The notes beneath the pieces are model-generated. The model searched no databases. It had not been told where the DNA came from and saw only the letters and a program-made list of their open reading frames with translations. From the IMG/VR virus record IMGVR_UViG_3300027793_000218, positions 1-31,033 of that record: a stretch of 31,033 nt of DNA; one strand, written 5' to 3'. Within the stretch, counting starts at the first letter, position 1, and each line of letters begins with the position of its first letter. This document shows positions 1 through 7,489 of this stretch, piece after piece. The position numbers were made by a program, and so were the translations under genes. Origin of the DNA: a virus.

Positions 1-1
1 T

Positions 2-163
2 GCCTTGACTGTTCACGACGCGATTGCGATTGTTGTCCCGCTGGCCGAAGCTGAAGGGGCGCAGCAGTGGATTGAAAAATGTATGAGTACGCCGCCTACA
101 TGGGCGACGGGCTTGCCCTTGGCGTGTGAAAGTGGTATTGGAGACAATTACGGTGAATGTTGA
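2..163 (+). CDS. DNA polymerase family A, C-terminal end (partial)
   Basis: The window opens inside this gene; the last 53 residues and the TGA at 161-163 are present. The reading frame begins with LTVHDAIAIVVP, which matches motif C of the family A polymerase palm, where the Asp binds catalytic metal. It ends with CESGIGDNYGEC, a C-terminus typical of phage DNA polymerases of this family (T7 and relatives). It would replicate the phage genome. The residue after the catalytic Asp is Ala where bacterial Pol I has Glu (HDE); from memory some phage branches share this, so it need not mean inactivity. The end overlaps the next small gene by 11 bases. The fold and motif C support the call strongly; the exact subfamily cannot be judged without the missing N-terminal part. 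Confidence 0.85.
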   Translation, partial: ALTVHDAIAIVVPLAEAEGAQQWIEKCMSTPPTWATGLPLACESGIGDNYGEC

Positions 164-353
164 CGACTACGCGGTATTCGTTACCGACATTAGAAATAAA
201 ATGCGAAAATTGGAAGATTTTTGTTTGAAAGCAGAAGTCGGCGCAACATCAGAAGAATTTAATGATGCGTTTGGTTTTACTAACGAAATCAAAATTTCCA
301 TAATGAATATAGAAAACTACATGCGAATACAAAGGTATAAGCAAAGGAAATAA
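153..353 (+). CDS. Small protein of unknown function (66 aa)
   Basis: I do not recognise this gene. The frame stays open upstream to a GTG at 126, but a GTG at 153 has a GGAG at 140-143 at suitable spacing, so 153 is preferred; it starts MNVDDYAVFV. The product is charged, probably helical, with many Lys, Glu and Asn and no signal peptide or membrane segment. It sits between the DNA polymerase and a nuclease, overlapping the polymerase stop by 11 bases, so it is probably co-translated with the replication genes. Base use is more A/T-rich than the polymerase end. A role in replication is inferred from position only. Confidence 0.6.
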   Translation: MNVDDYAVFVTDIRNKMRKLEDFCLKAEVGATSEEFNDAFGFTNEIKISIMNIENYMRIQRYKQRK

Positions 354-354
354 C

Positions 355-1020
355 ATGGCATCTTGGTCATACTCTTCGTTGAATCTGTTTAAGCAATGCC
401 CTAGAAAATATTATCGTATACGTGTAGTTAAAGATATTGTTGAGCCTCAAGCAGAGCACTTGATCTACGGCACAGAAGTTCATAAAGCCGCCGAAGAGTA
501 TGGCCGTGACGGCACCCCCATCCCTACCAAGTACGACTACATAAAGCCCTACGTAGATACGTTGTTGAAGTCTCCCGGTACTCAGTTGTTTGAGTACGAG
601 ATGGGATTGACGAAAGAATTGACTCCCTGTGAGTTCTCTTCCCCTAACGTATGGTGGCGGGGCATTGCCGATTTTCTTGCGGTGCCAGAGGGCGATAAGT
701 CAGCGATTCTGGTTGACTATAAGACCAGTAAAAGCGCCCGTTATGCGGATACTTCGCAGTTAGAACTTCTGTCTCTTGCTATATTTGCGCATTTTCCGCA
801 CATCGATATTGTCAACGCAGGCTTGTTGTTTGTGGTAAGTAAAGAATTTATCGAGATTGAACTTGATAGAAACCACCAACAAGAACTGTGGAAGAAGTGG
901 ATAAAAGAAACGGATAGACTAGACAAATGTTTCGAGTACAATACTTGGAACCCGAGTCCTAACTTCACATGCCGCAACTACTGTCCGGTATTGGACTGCG
1001 AGCATAACGGGAGAAATTAA
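355..1020 (+). CDS. PD-(D/E)XK nuclease, Cas4/RecB-like with probable Fe-S cluster
   Basis: A 221-residue single-domain nuclease of the PD-(D/E)XK superfamily (PDDEXK_1/Cas4/AddB-like). The N-terminus SYSSLNLFKQCPRKYY is the family's usual opening. Active-site candidates are His43 (GTEVHKA), Asp106 (GIADFLAV), Asp121 and Lys123 (VDYKTSKS), and Gln135 (SQLELL), in the right order and spacing. Cys15 together with Cys206, Cys210 and Cys215 (CRNYCPVLDC) matches the split four-cysteine 4Fe-4S arrangement of Cas4 and AddB. Such enzymes degrade or process DNA ends, often 5' to 3'. Start ATG 355 has AAAGGAAA just upstream. It lies downstream of DNA polymerase and upstream of an HNH-like gene, so recombination, host DNA breakdown or end processing is plausible. 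No CRISPR or cas1/cas2 gene is nearby, so a CRISPR role is unlikely. Confidence 0.85.
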   Translation: MASWSYSSLNLFKQCPRKYYRIRVVKDIVEPQAEHLIYGTEVHKAAEEYGRDGTPIPTKYDYIKPYVDTLLKSPGTQLFEYEMGLTKELTPCEFSSPNVWWRGIADFLAVPEGDKSAILVDYKTSKSARYADTSQLELLSLAIFAHFPHIDIVNAGLLFVVSKEFIEIELDRNHQQELWKKWIKETDRLDKCFEYNTWNPSPNFTCRNYCPVLDCEHNGRN

Positions 1021-1317
1021 ATGCCTTATGTGAACAAACCACGTCCCTATAAGAAAGAATACGAACAACAGAAGGCCCGAGGGGAAAACCCAGCACGGGC
1101 GGCGCGTGAGCGTGCGCGGTACGAGTTTGATAACCCCGGTAAAGACGGCAAGGTCATCAAACGGAAGGGCAAGGACATTGAACATATCAAACCCTTAAGC
1201 AAAGGTGGCGACTCTTCTCTATCTAATTTGCGCCTTGAATCTCCAAGCGACAACCGAAGTTTTTATAGGAACAGTGACCACACGGTTAAGAAGAACGTTT
1301 CCCGAAAGAAAAAATAA
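1021..1317 (+). CDS. Small HNH-like nuclease domain protein
   Basis: A 98-residue basic protein. Residues 52-81 contain DIEHIKPLSKGGDSSLSNL followed by SDNRSF, which fits the HNH fold core: the first catalytic His55, Asn69 and a final Asn78 in place of His. The two CxxC zinc knuckles of many HNH enzymes are absent and the Lys/Arg-rich N- and C-termini look DNA-binding. Free-standing proteins of this type are common in phage replication arms. Start ATG directly follows the previous stop (TAAATG) with GGGAG upstream, and the end overlaps the next start (TAATG), indicating translational coupling. Nicking or structure-specific cleavage is possible, but the replaced last His leaves activity uncertain. 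Confidence 0.7.
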   Translation: MPYVNKPRPYKKEYEQQKARGENPARAARERARYEFDNPGKDGKVIKRKGKDIEHIKPLSKGGDSSLSNLRLESPSDNRSFYRNSDHTVKKNVSRKKK

Positions 1318-1526
1318 TGTCATTCGGGCATCCATATGTTTCATACGGTGTAAAACAATGTCCTGTATGTAAAGAAAATAAAACTCTTGAATCATACTCA
1401 CATAAATCGGGAGCTAAAGACGGGCATCAAGTAACATGCAAAGCGTGTGTTAACGCCAAACTGTACAAGAAAAATTCTGTTAAATACGAAAGACGTTTAA
1501 GTAAATATTTCAAATACGAAACATAA
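1317..1526 (+). CDS. Small zinc-finger protein (CxxC-x22-CxxC)
   Basis: A 69-residue protein with two cysteine knuckles, CPVC at 15-18 and CKAC at 41-44, expected to hold one zinc ion, followed by a basic tail. The pattern (CPVCKE, then a Lys/Gly loop, then CKACVNAKLYKK) resembles the zinc-binding N-terminal part of HNH and recombination endonuclease VII-type phage proteins, but the catalytic HNH part is missing. It may be a remnant or a stand-alone nucleic-acid-binding partner of the HNH-like protein immediately upstream, with which it shares TAATG. Function not known. Confidence 0.65.
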   Translation: MSFGHPYVSYGVKQCPVCKENKTLESYSHKSGAKDGHQVTCKACVNAKLYKKNSVKYERRLSKYFKYET

Positions 1527-1531
1527 GACCA

Positions 1532-3094
1532 ATGGAAATCATACATAATAAATACTTGACAGTACGTACGAGAAACCCAGACAAAATTACAAACATTCTA
1601 AACAAAAGCAGAGTCATTAAAACAGAAAACGATGTTCACACTGTATCGGTACGGTGGGAATTGTATGAAGCGCAACAACTGCGCCGACTGAAAATCAAGA
1701 ACGTCCCTAGCCCGATTCTGCGCGACTATGGCTGGCCGGGGCTGTATCAGCCAATGGAACACCAGCGCACGACAGCGGAGTTCCTGACCCTGCACACAAG
1801 GGCGTATTGCTTCAACGAGCAGGGCACAGGCAAGACCGCAAGCGCCATTTGGGCGTCCGACTACCTCATGGAGCAGGACTATATAAAACGGGTGCTGGTA
1901 GTCTGCCCGCTGTCGATTATGCAGGCGGCTTGGCAAGCGGATTTATTTAAGTTTGCTATCCACCGTAAGGTTGGTATCGCACATGGAAACCGTGAGAAAC
2001 GGAAACAAATTATCAACGGTGATTATGAATACGTAATCATTAACTATGATGGGATTGAAATTGTCTTGCCAGAACTAATGGCTGGTAAATTTGATTTGGT
2101 AATCATAGACGAAGCGAACGCATACAAAACTTCTACTACTAAACGTTGGAAAGCTATGCGGAAGTTAGTGACTTCTAACACATGGTTGTGGTTGATGACG
2201 GGCACGCCTGCTGCACAGTCCCCTGCCGATGCGTATGGACTTGGTAAACTATGCACGCCAGAGAACGTCCCCAAATTTTTTGGGTCATTCAAAGAGTCGG
2301 TGATGCACAACATCTCCAGATTTAAGTGGACACCCAAACCCGATGCGTCTGCCAAAGTTCATGCTGCATTGCAGCCAGCAATTCGGTTTACTAAAAAAGA
2401 ATGTTTGGATTTGCCGGATGTGACCTATGTAGACCGAGAAGCTCCGTTGACACCACAGCAACAGAAGTATTACGATATTTTGCGTAAAGATATGTTGATG
2501 ACCGCAGGCGACGAAGAAGTTATATCGCAAAACGCGGCAGTTAACCTTAGCAAATTGCTTCAAATTTCTGGTGGCGCGGTGTACAGTAATTCGGGTACGC
2601 CGTTGGAGTTTGATGTATCTAATAGGTTAAACGTAGTTGAAGAAGTGATTAACGAAGCTAGTGCGAAAGTGCTTGTCTTTGTGCCGTACAAACATACTAT
2701 CGAACTTTTGAAAAGCCATTTGAAAAAGAACAACATTCCTTGTGAAGTTATTTCTGGGGAAGTGCCGGTTAACAAACGAAACGATATTTTCCATACGTTT
2801 CAAGAGAAAGGCGAAGACGTTCTGAAGGTTCTGATTATTCAGCCAATGGCAGCTTCGCATGGCGTGACGCTAACGGCAGCTAACGTGATTATTTGGTACT
2901 CCCCGGTGCCGTCTATTGAAACCTACTTGCAGGCGAACGCCCGCATCGACCGGCAGGGGCAAAAGAATCCTATGACTGTGGTGCATATCGCGGGCAGTGG
3001 GATGGAGAAGAAAGTGTACAAAGCGTTGCAGGAAAAGCTGACGCACCACACTTCGCTAATCGACCTGTACAAACAGGAAATCGGGGTTGCATGA
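1532..3094 (+). CDS. SNF2/DEAD-box family superfamily 2 helicase
   Basis: A 520-residue two-lobed SF2 ATPase of the SNF2-like phage helicase group. Visible motifs: Walker A NEQGTGKT (95-102), motif II DEAN (193-196) in LVIIDEANAYKT, motif III TGTP (223-226), and motif VI ARIDRQGQ (470-477) with its arginine fingers. An EHQ just upstream of Walker A (76-78) resembles the Q motif. Length equals the bare helicase core with no accessory DNA-binding domain. Such proteins translocate on double-stranded DNA and are frequent in phage replication modules next to DNA polymerase and primase. The start at 1532 has only a weak ribosome site; it follows the zinc-finger gene by five bases. The base composition shifts between GC-rich and AT-rich stretches inside the gene, suggesting a mosaic history. 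Confidence 0.92.
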   Translation: MEIIHNKYLTVRTRNPDKITNILNKSRVIKTENDVHTVSVRWELYEAQQLRRLKIKNVPSPILRDYGWPGLYQPMEHQRTTAEFLTLHTRAYCFNEQGTGKTASAIWASDYLMEQDYIKRVLVVCPLSIMQAAWQADLFKFAIHRKVGIAHGNREKRKQIINGDYEYVIINYDGIEIVLPELMAGKFDLVIIDEANAYKTSTTKRWKAMRKLVTSNTWLWLMTGTPAAQSPADAYGLGKLCTPENVPKFFGSFKESVMHNISRFKWTPKPDASAKVHAALQPAIRFTKKECLDLPDVTYVDREAPLTPQQQKYYDILRKDMLMTAGDEEVISQNAAVNLSKLLQISGGAVYSNSGTPLEFDVSNRLNVVEEVINEASAKVLVFVPYKHTIELLKSHLKKNNIPCEVISGEVPVNKRNDIFHTFQEKGEDVLKVLIIQPMAASHGVTLTAANVIIWYSPVPSIETYLQANARIDRQGQKNPMTVVHIAGSGMEKKVYKALQEKLTHHTSLIDLYKQEIGVA

Positions 3095-3143
3095 CCTCAT
3101 TTTTTGGCGTAGGGTAGTTGACAAAGTAAATAAAGAGGACACA

Positions 3144-3533
3144 ATGGAACGCTCAGTTGAAGAAATCGTCGCCATCTACATCCAGATGCGGGACAAAAAG
3201 AAAGCCATTCAAGACGAGGCAGACAAGAAAATTGCCGAGATTGAAGAGGATATGAAGGTGCTGACTGAGCATCTTCTAGCAGTATGTAATGACGCTGGAG
3301 CCGACAGCATCCGCACAGGGGCGGGCACCGTCATGCGGGGGATTAAGACTCGTTACTGGACGAGCAATTGGGAAGCCCTATACGACTTAATTGTTGACAA
3401 TGATGCGTTTGGGTTGCTTGAGAAACGGATTCAGCAGACGAACATGAAACAGTTTCTGGAAGACAATCCAGATTTGTTTCCCGAAGGATTGAACGTAGAC
3501 AAGGAGTACACAATCACCATAAGACGTAAATAA
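3144..3533 (+). CDS. Unknown coiled-coil protein of the replication arm (129 aa)
   Basis: The frame opens at a TTG at 3087 overlapping the helicase, but ATG 3144 is preceded by AAAGAGG at ideal spacing, giving MERSVEEIVAIYIQMRDKKK; this start is chosen. Residues about 5-50 are rich in Lys and Glu and form a likely coiled coil; the rest (GAGTVMRGIKTRYW, then DNPDLFPEGLN) looks like a compact folded domain. I have the impression that related proteins are widespread in phage early regions, without a known function. It stands between the helicase and the putative single-strand-binding protein, so a replication or recombination accessory role is inferred. No membrane segment or metal motif. Confidence 0.75.
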   Translation: MERSVEEIVAIYIQMRDKKKAIQDEADKKIAEIEEDMKVLTEHLLAVCNDAGADSIRTGAGTVMRGIKTRYWTSNWEALYDLIVDNDAFGLLEKRIQQTNMKQFLEDNPDLFPEGLNVDKEYTITIRRK

Positions 3534-3575
3534 GAAGTTATTTAGAAGTTATTTAGAATCATTTAGGAGTATTTA
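3534..3575 (+). repeat. Four-unit tandem repeat forming the leader of the next gene
   Basis: Directly after the stop of the coiled-coil gene the spacer consists of GAAGTTATTTA (3534-3544), the same again (3545-3555), GAATCATTTA (3556-3565) and GGAGTATTTA (3566-3575). The last A is the first base of the ATG at 3575. The final unit supplies the Shine-Dalgarno GGAG (3566-3569). The repeat thus looks like duplications of a ribosome-binding leader, perhaps an A/U-rich translation enhancer for a gene made in quantity. Confidence 0.85.
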
Positions 3576-4438
3576 TGAGTAACGATATTGTCCCGTTTTC
3601 TTTGGATTCTGTGCCGGATTACATTCGTCAGGAAGGCCAGACCGAGTTAGCCAAGAGCCTGCTGAAGAGCGGCAACAGCAAGCGCATATCCGTGCGTGGT
3701 AAGAAGTTCCGGCTTGTTGTGGGTGGGGAGGAAATTGCCACTCGCGCCGAACCGCATCTGGATGTGGTCATCGTGGCCGTCGCCAAAGACTACAACCGGC
3801 AGTACTACGCCAACGAGTATGACCCGAAGGCAGAAGCTGAACCGCCGACCTGTTGGTCACCGGATGGTCGTAAGCCGCACGCGAGTGTGGAAGCGCCGCT
3901 CCATGCCAACTGCAACGAGTGCCCCAAGAACGTCAAGGGTTCCGGCGCACGTAATACTAAAGCGTGCCGTACTAAGCGCCGTATTGCGGTAGCGTTGGCC
4001 GGTGATGTTGGTGGTGGCGTGTATATGTTTGAACTTCCGGGTACGTCAGTATTTGGCACCGGGGATTCGACTCACATGCCGTTCGACCAATACGCCAACT
4101 TGGTGGGGTCTCAGGGCTTCTCCGTTGACCGTGTGGTCACCCGTGCGCGGTTTGATGATGAGGCTGACCAGCCGAAGGTGTGCTTCTCTGCGATTGGGTT
4201 CCCGGCGATGCTGGACATTCCGAAGATTAAGGAACTGTCAGCGTCCCCCGAGGCGAAGAACGCCATCACCATGACGGTGTATCAGGCCGACAAGGAAGCT
4301 AAAGAGGCTGCACTTCCTGAGTCAATAGCGGAACCTACTGCGCGGCCCAGCGCCAAGAAGGAAACGGTTAGCCCCAAGAAAGACCTTGAGGGTGTATTGA
4401 GCAAGTTCGTCAACTCCAGCAATACGGACGACGAATAA
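3575..4438 (+). CDS. Putative single-stranded DNA-binding protein with Cys4 site
   Basis: A 287-residue soluble protein. The central part (about 35-240) is beta-rich. Cys93, Cys113, Cys116 and Cys131 (CWSPDG, then CNECPKN, then KACRTKRR) form a plausible zinc site. A Lys/Pro/Ala linker (about 240-270) leads to a short acidic end NSSNTDDE, the arrangement used by single-strand-binding proteins to recruit partners (T7 gp2.5, T4 gp32, bacterial SSB have acidic tails). Its place between helicase and primase genes fits. I cannot identify an OB-fold motif by eye, so the function is inferred from layout and context; the protein type itself seems common in phages. Strong GGAG site in a repeated leader. 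The coding sequence is more GC-rich than its neighbours. Confidence 0.6.
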   Translation: MSNDIVPFSLDSVPDYIRQEGQTELAKSLLKSGNSKRISVRGKKFRLVVGGEEIATRAEPHLDVVIVAVAKDYNRQYYANEYDPKAEAEPPTCWSPDGRKPHASVEAPLHANCNECPKNVKGSGARNTKACRTKRRIAVALAGDVGGGVYMFELPGTSVFGTGDSTHMPFDQYANLVGSQGFSVDRVVTRARFDDEADQPKVCFSAIGFPAMLDIPKIKELSASPEAKNAITMTVYQADKEAKEAALPESIAEPTARPSAKKETVSPKKDLEGVLSKFVNSSNTDDE

Positions 4439-4439
4439 C

Positions 4440-4682
4440 ATGGATAACCGAGGCTACAGCAAAAGAATTATTGATGCTAATGAAACGGCATCGTCTGATA
4501 GCCTCGGTGTCCTTTTAGGCCGGTATTGCATTAGTAGGGACATCCCCGTATCCGATATTACGGGGTATTTTGGGGTATCCCGAATGGCTATATACAATTG
4601 GTTTACTGGCAAATCGGAACCGAGGAAGTACCACAGAGATAAAATAGAGACGATATTGCGTAGTGGGGGATGGTCAGTATAA
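4440..4682 (+). CDS. Small helix-turn-helix DNA-binding protein (80 aa)
   Basis: Residues about 26-61 form a helix-turn-helix: LGRYCISRDIPVSDITGYFG, then VSRMAIYNWFTGKSEP, with the VSR-x-IYNW recognition helix typical of Cro/XRE-like domains. Length is that of a bare DNA-binding domain, without a ligand or dimerisation domain. It starts one base after the SSB stop and ends 17 bases before the primase-helicase, so it is made from the same transcript. It could regulate early phage promoters or, given the location beside the primase, recognise an origin; neither can be decided here. Confidence 0.75.
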   Translation: MDNRGYSKRIIDANETASSDSLGVLLGRYCISRDIPVSDITGYFGVSRMAIYNWFTGKSEPRKYHRDKIETILRSGGWSV

Positions 4683-4699
4683 CGAATTAGAGAATCAAA

Positions 4700-7489
4700 A
4701 TGGACACAGATAAATTCCTATCTAAAGTATGGCCGACCGAAGGTTGGTACTGCATACAGGGAATGAAATTGGACGGGTCTTATCCTGTAATTACATGGCA
4801 CGATAATATCCCTGATGCCTGCAAAGAAATAGACCGGCTAACCCAAAATTCATTCAACGCTTATTACGCTTGTGCTTCTTTTGAGAAAAACACAAAGCGC
4901 GAACAAAACAACGTATACGCATGTAAAGCTCTTTGGCTAGATATTGATTGCGGGCCAAATAAACAATACCCCACTCAAGAAGTAGGCATCGAAGCCCTAG
5001 TAGGGTTTTGCAATAAGTATTCGATGCCGGTGCCGACGGTTGTAAGTTCCGGGCACGGGATACATGTGTATTGGTTTCTCAAATCAGAAGTGCCCAGAAA
5101 AGAATGGAAGGGCGTCGCTGAACAACTGAAAGTTAAGTGTAGAGAAGCGGGTTTATTGGCTGACTCCAGCGTTACCGCTGATGAAGCGCGAATCCTGCGC
5201 CCACCGGGGTCTAAGAATTTCAAGAACGGTACTGAAACAGATGTTGAAGTTTACCTTGAAGGGCCGTTAGTAGAATTTGATGTTATAAAATCTGCGCTGG
5301 GCGTGATGGACATATTCCTCAACGCGCCCGACTACATACGTAGGGAATTAACACCACTACAAAAGTCTTTGCAGGAGAATCTTCGCAATCGATTCAGCAC
5401 CATCCTAGACAAAACCAATCGTAGCGTTGGGTGCAGCCAGCTTGAGTATATCGCCTGCAATCAGGCAGACGTTGACTACAATTTATGGCGGGCAGGGCTG
5501 TCGATTGCGCGGAACTGCGTCGATGGTGACATAGCAATTCATGTTATCTCCAGCGAACACCCTGAGTACACCCATGAGCGCACCGTCATCAAGGCGGAAG
5601 ACCTTATCGATAAGCCGTATCTATGCCGCACCATAGAGAATATCAGGCCGGGAGGCTGCGATACTTGCATCCACAAGGGGAAAATCAAAAGCCCAATCGT
5701 GCTGGGCGTAGAGATTGAGGAAGCCCCAGAAGACGAAGACATCGTGCATATCGATGCAGGGGGCGCAACCACTTTCTTCAAGCCACCTGTTCTGCCGGAA
5801 CCGTACAAGCGTGGACGCAATGGCGGTATCTTTGTTGTAGAAGATGAAGATTACATTCCAGTATACGAGCATGATTTGTATTTGGTGAAGCGTATGCACG
5901 ACAGCAACCGAGGCGAGTCGGTGTTGGCTAGATTGCATTTACCTCGCGAAAACTTAAAAGAATTTGTGATTCCGTTGTTCAACCTTTTATCAAAGGACGA
6001 ATTACGTAAGGTTTTATCGTTCAATGGGGTTATTGCGTTACCAAAACAACTTGACCGAATAATGCAATATCTAGTTGTGTGCGCTAAGAATCAGCAATTA
6101 GAGTTAGATATAGAAATTCTGCGCAATCAGTTTGGTTGGGCCGACAACAACACTAAGTTTATTCTTGGCTCACAAGAAATTGGGATTATGGAGACTAAGT
6201 ACAGCCCCCCATCCGAAACAACTGAAAAGATTGCACGGGATATATATCAGAAGGGAGTGCTGTCTGAATGGAAGAAAGTCGCCAACACCTACAATCGTCC
6301 GGGGTTTGAACCTCATGCGTTTGGTTTTCTGGCGGCGTTTGGTGCGCCTTTACTCAAGTTTACCAACTACAACGGGGGCATGATTAACTTATTGGATTCC
6401 GAATCGGGCACCGGCAAGACGACCATCTTGAAGATGATAAACAGTGTGATGGGGCACCCCGACGGGTTGTTGTCCAAAGAGTCCGACACACTTGCGCATA
6501 AGAAATTTCGGTTGGGGGTTTACTGCAATATGGCGTACACCTGTGACGAACTTACCAACATGCCGCCCGAAAGCATTTCTAGTTTGATTTATGAAATCTC
6601 GCAGGGCGAGGGCTCTGGGCGGATGCAGTCCCAAGTCAACATGGAGCGGAAGAACGACACTCGCTGGGCCACAATCGCCGTGGGGACATCTAACGCTTCG
6701 CTGGTGCAGAAGCTGGGGCTGCTCAAGTCTACCGCCAATGGTGAAATCATGCGGCTTCTGGAATATAAGGTTCCCCGCACTACTACGCTTAGTAAGAACG
6801 AAGCCTATCAGCTATTTGAAGGGACGATGTATTGCAACTTTGGATTAGCAGGGCCGATATACATTGACTGGCTAGTAAAGAATCAGGAAAAGGGAGTATC
6901 TAAACTTATCGAAGTGCAGAATCGGATTGATTCTATGGCGAACTTGGATAACCGTTACCGTTATTGGTCAGCTATCAGCGCGTGCGTACTTACAGGCGGG
7001 ATACTCGCAACTAATTTAGGGCTGTTAGATTACGATATGCCCCACCTAGAACAGTGGGCTACTTATGAGATGCTTCCATCGCTGATGCGGGAGCTTCGCA
7101 CTTCTGTTGCAACTTATACTGACGTGCTTGGCGAATTTATGTCCAAGCATCATTCCAGCACGGTAATTTTGAAAAGCACTACGGACTCTCGCACTGGGAT
7201 TTTTGAAGCACCATTTCTTGAACCTCGCAACGAGCTTCTAGTACGTATCGAAGTAGACACCAAGCTGCTTTATATCCCTTCTAAGGTACTGCGAAGATTC
7301 TGCGCCGAAGAGCAAATCATTTATAAAGATTTGTTGGAAATGCTGCGTAAAACCGGGGTATACAAGGGCGAAGTGCGGAAGCGTATGGGTAGGGGCACCA
7401 AAATCAATACGCCTGCGGTGCTGTGTTATGAGTTTAGCTTTGCCGATGATGATGTTTTTGGTGCTGAAGAATTTCTTCGGGAGCTTTAA
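4700..7489 (+). CDS. AEP primase-helicase fusion
   Basis: A 929-residue two-part replication enzyme. The N-terminal archaeo-eukaryotic primase (AEP) fold shows its three motifs: Asp81 and Asp83 in ALWLDIDCG, SGHGIH with His122, and DEARILRPPGSKN (161-173). A zinc-finger-like Cys309, Cys320, Cys323 cluster (CRTIENIRPGGCDTC) follows. The C-terminal half is a P-loop ATPase: Walker A SESGTGKTT (567-575), Walker B MAYTCDEL (Asp616, Glu617) and a sensor-like IAVGTSNAS. It resembles the DUF927-type helicases found fused to primases in phages and mobile elements. It should synthesise primers and unwind DNA at the fork, serving the family A polymerase at 2-163. ATG 4700 is the first Met; AGAG lies nearby upstream. 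The end overlaps the next start (TAATG). Confidence 0.88.
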   Translation: MDTDKFLSKVWPTEGWYCIQGMKLDGSYPVITWHDNIPDACKEIDRLTQNSFNAYYACASFEKNTKREQNNVYACKALWLDIDCGPNKQYPTQEVGIEALVGFCNKYSMPVPTVVSSGHGIHVYWFLKSEVPRKEWKGVAEQLKVKCREAGLLADSSVTADEARILRPPGSKNFKNGTETDVEVYLEGPLVEFDVIKSALGVMDIFLNAPDYIRRELTPLQKSLQENLRNRFSTILDKTNRSVGCSQLEYIACNQADVDYNLWRAGLSIARNCVDGDIAIHVISSEHPEYTHERTVIKAEDLIDKPYLCRTIENIRPGGCDTCIHKGKIKSPIVLGVEIEEAPEDEDIVHIDAGGATTFFKPPVLPEPYKRGRNGGIFVVEDEDYIPVYEHDLYLVKRMHDSNRGESVLARLHLPRENLKEFVIPLFNLLSKDELRKVLSFNGVIALPKQLDRIMQYLVVCAKNQQLELDIEILRNQFGWADNNTKFILGSQEIGIMETKYSPPSETTEKIARDIYQKGVLSEWKKVANTYNRPGFEPHAFGFLAAFGAPLLKFTNYNGGMINLLDSESGTGKTTILKMINSVMGHPDGLLSKESDTLAHKKFRLGVYCNMAYTCDELTNMPPESISSLIYEISQGEGSGRMQSQVNMERKNDTRWATIAVGTSNASLVQKLGLLKSTANGEIMRLLEYKVPRTTTLSKNEAYQLFEGTMYCNFGLAGPIYIDWLVKNQEKGVSKLIEVQNRIDSMANLDNRYRYWSAISACVLTGGILATNLGLLDYDMPHLEQWATYEMLPSLMRELRTSVATYTDVLGEFMSKHHSSTVILKSTTDSRTGIFEAPFLEPRNELLVRIEVDTKLLYIPSKVLRRFCAEEQIIYKDLLEMLRKTGVYKGEVRKRMGRGTKINTPAVLCYEFSFADDDVFGAEEFLREL

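Noticed and set aside
355-1020. Part of a CRISPR-Cas adaptation module, because of the Cas4-like nuclease
   Set aside because: No cas1, cas2 or repeat-spacer array anywhere in the window; the gene sits in a phage replication operon.
1555-1584. TTGACA at 1556-1561 as a promoter -35 box
   Set aside because: No acceptable -10 box 16-18 bases downstream, and it lies inside the helicase gene.
3087-3143. Upstream TTG start for the coiled-coil gene, and a TTGACA at 3118 as promoter
   Set aside because: The ATG at 3144 has a far better ribosome site; the TTGACA has no clear -10 partner before it.
3696-4274. Arg-rich plus-strand frames within the putative SSB gene
   Set aside because: Shifted frames of a GC-rich coding stretch, biased composition, no ribosome sites; the main frame has the motifs and the leader.
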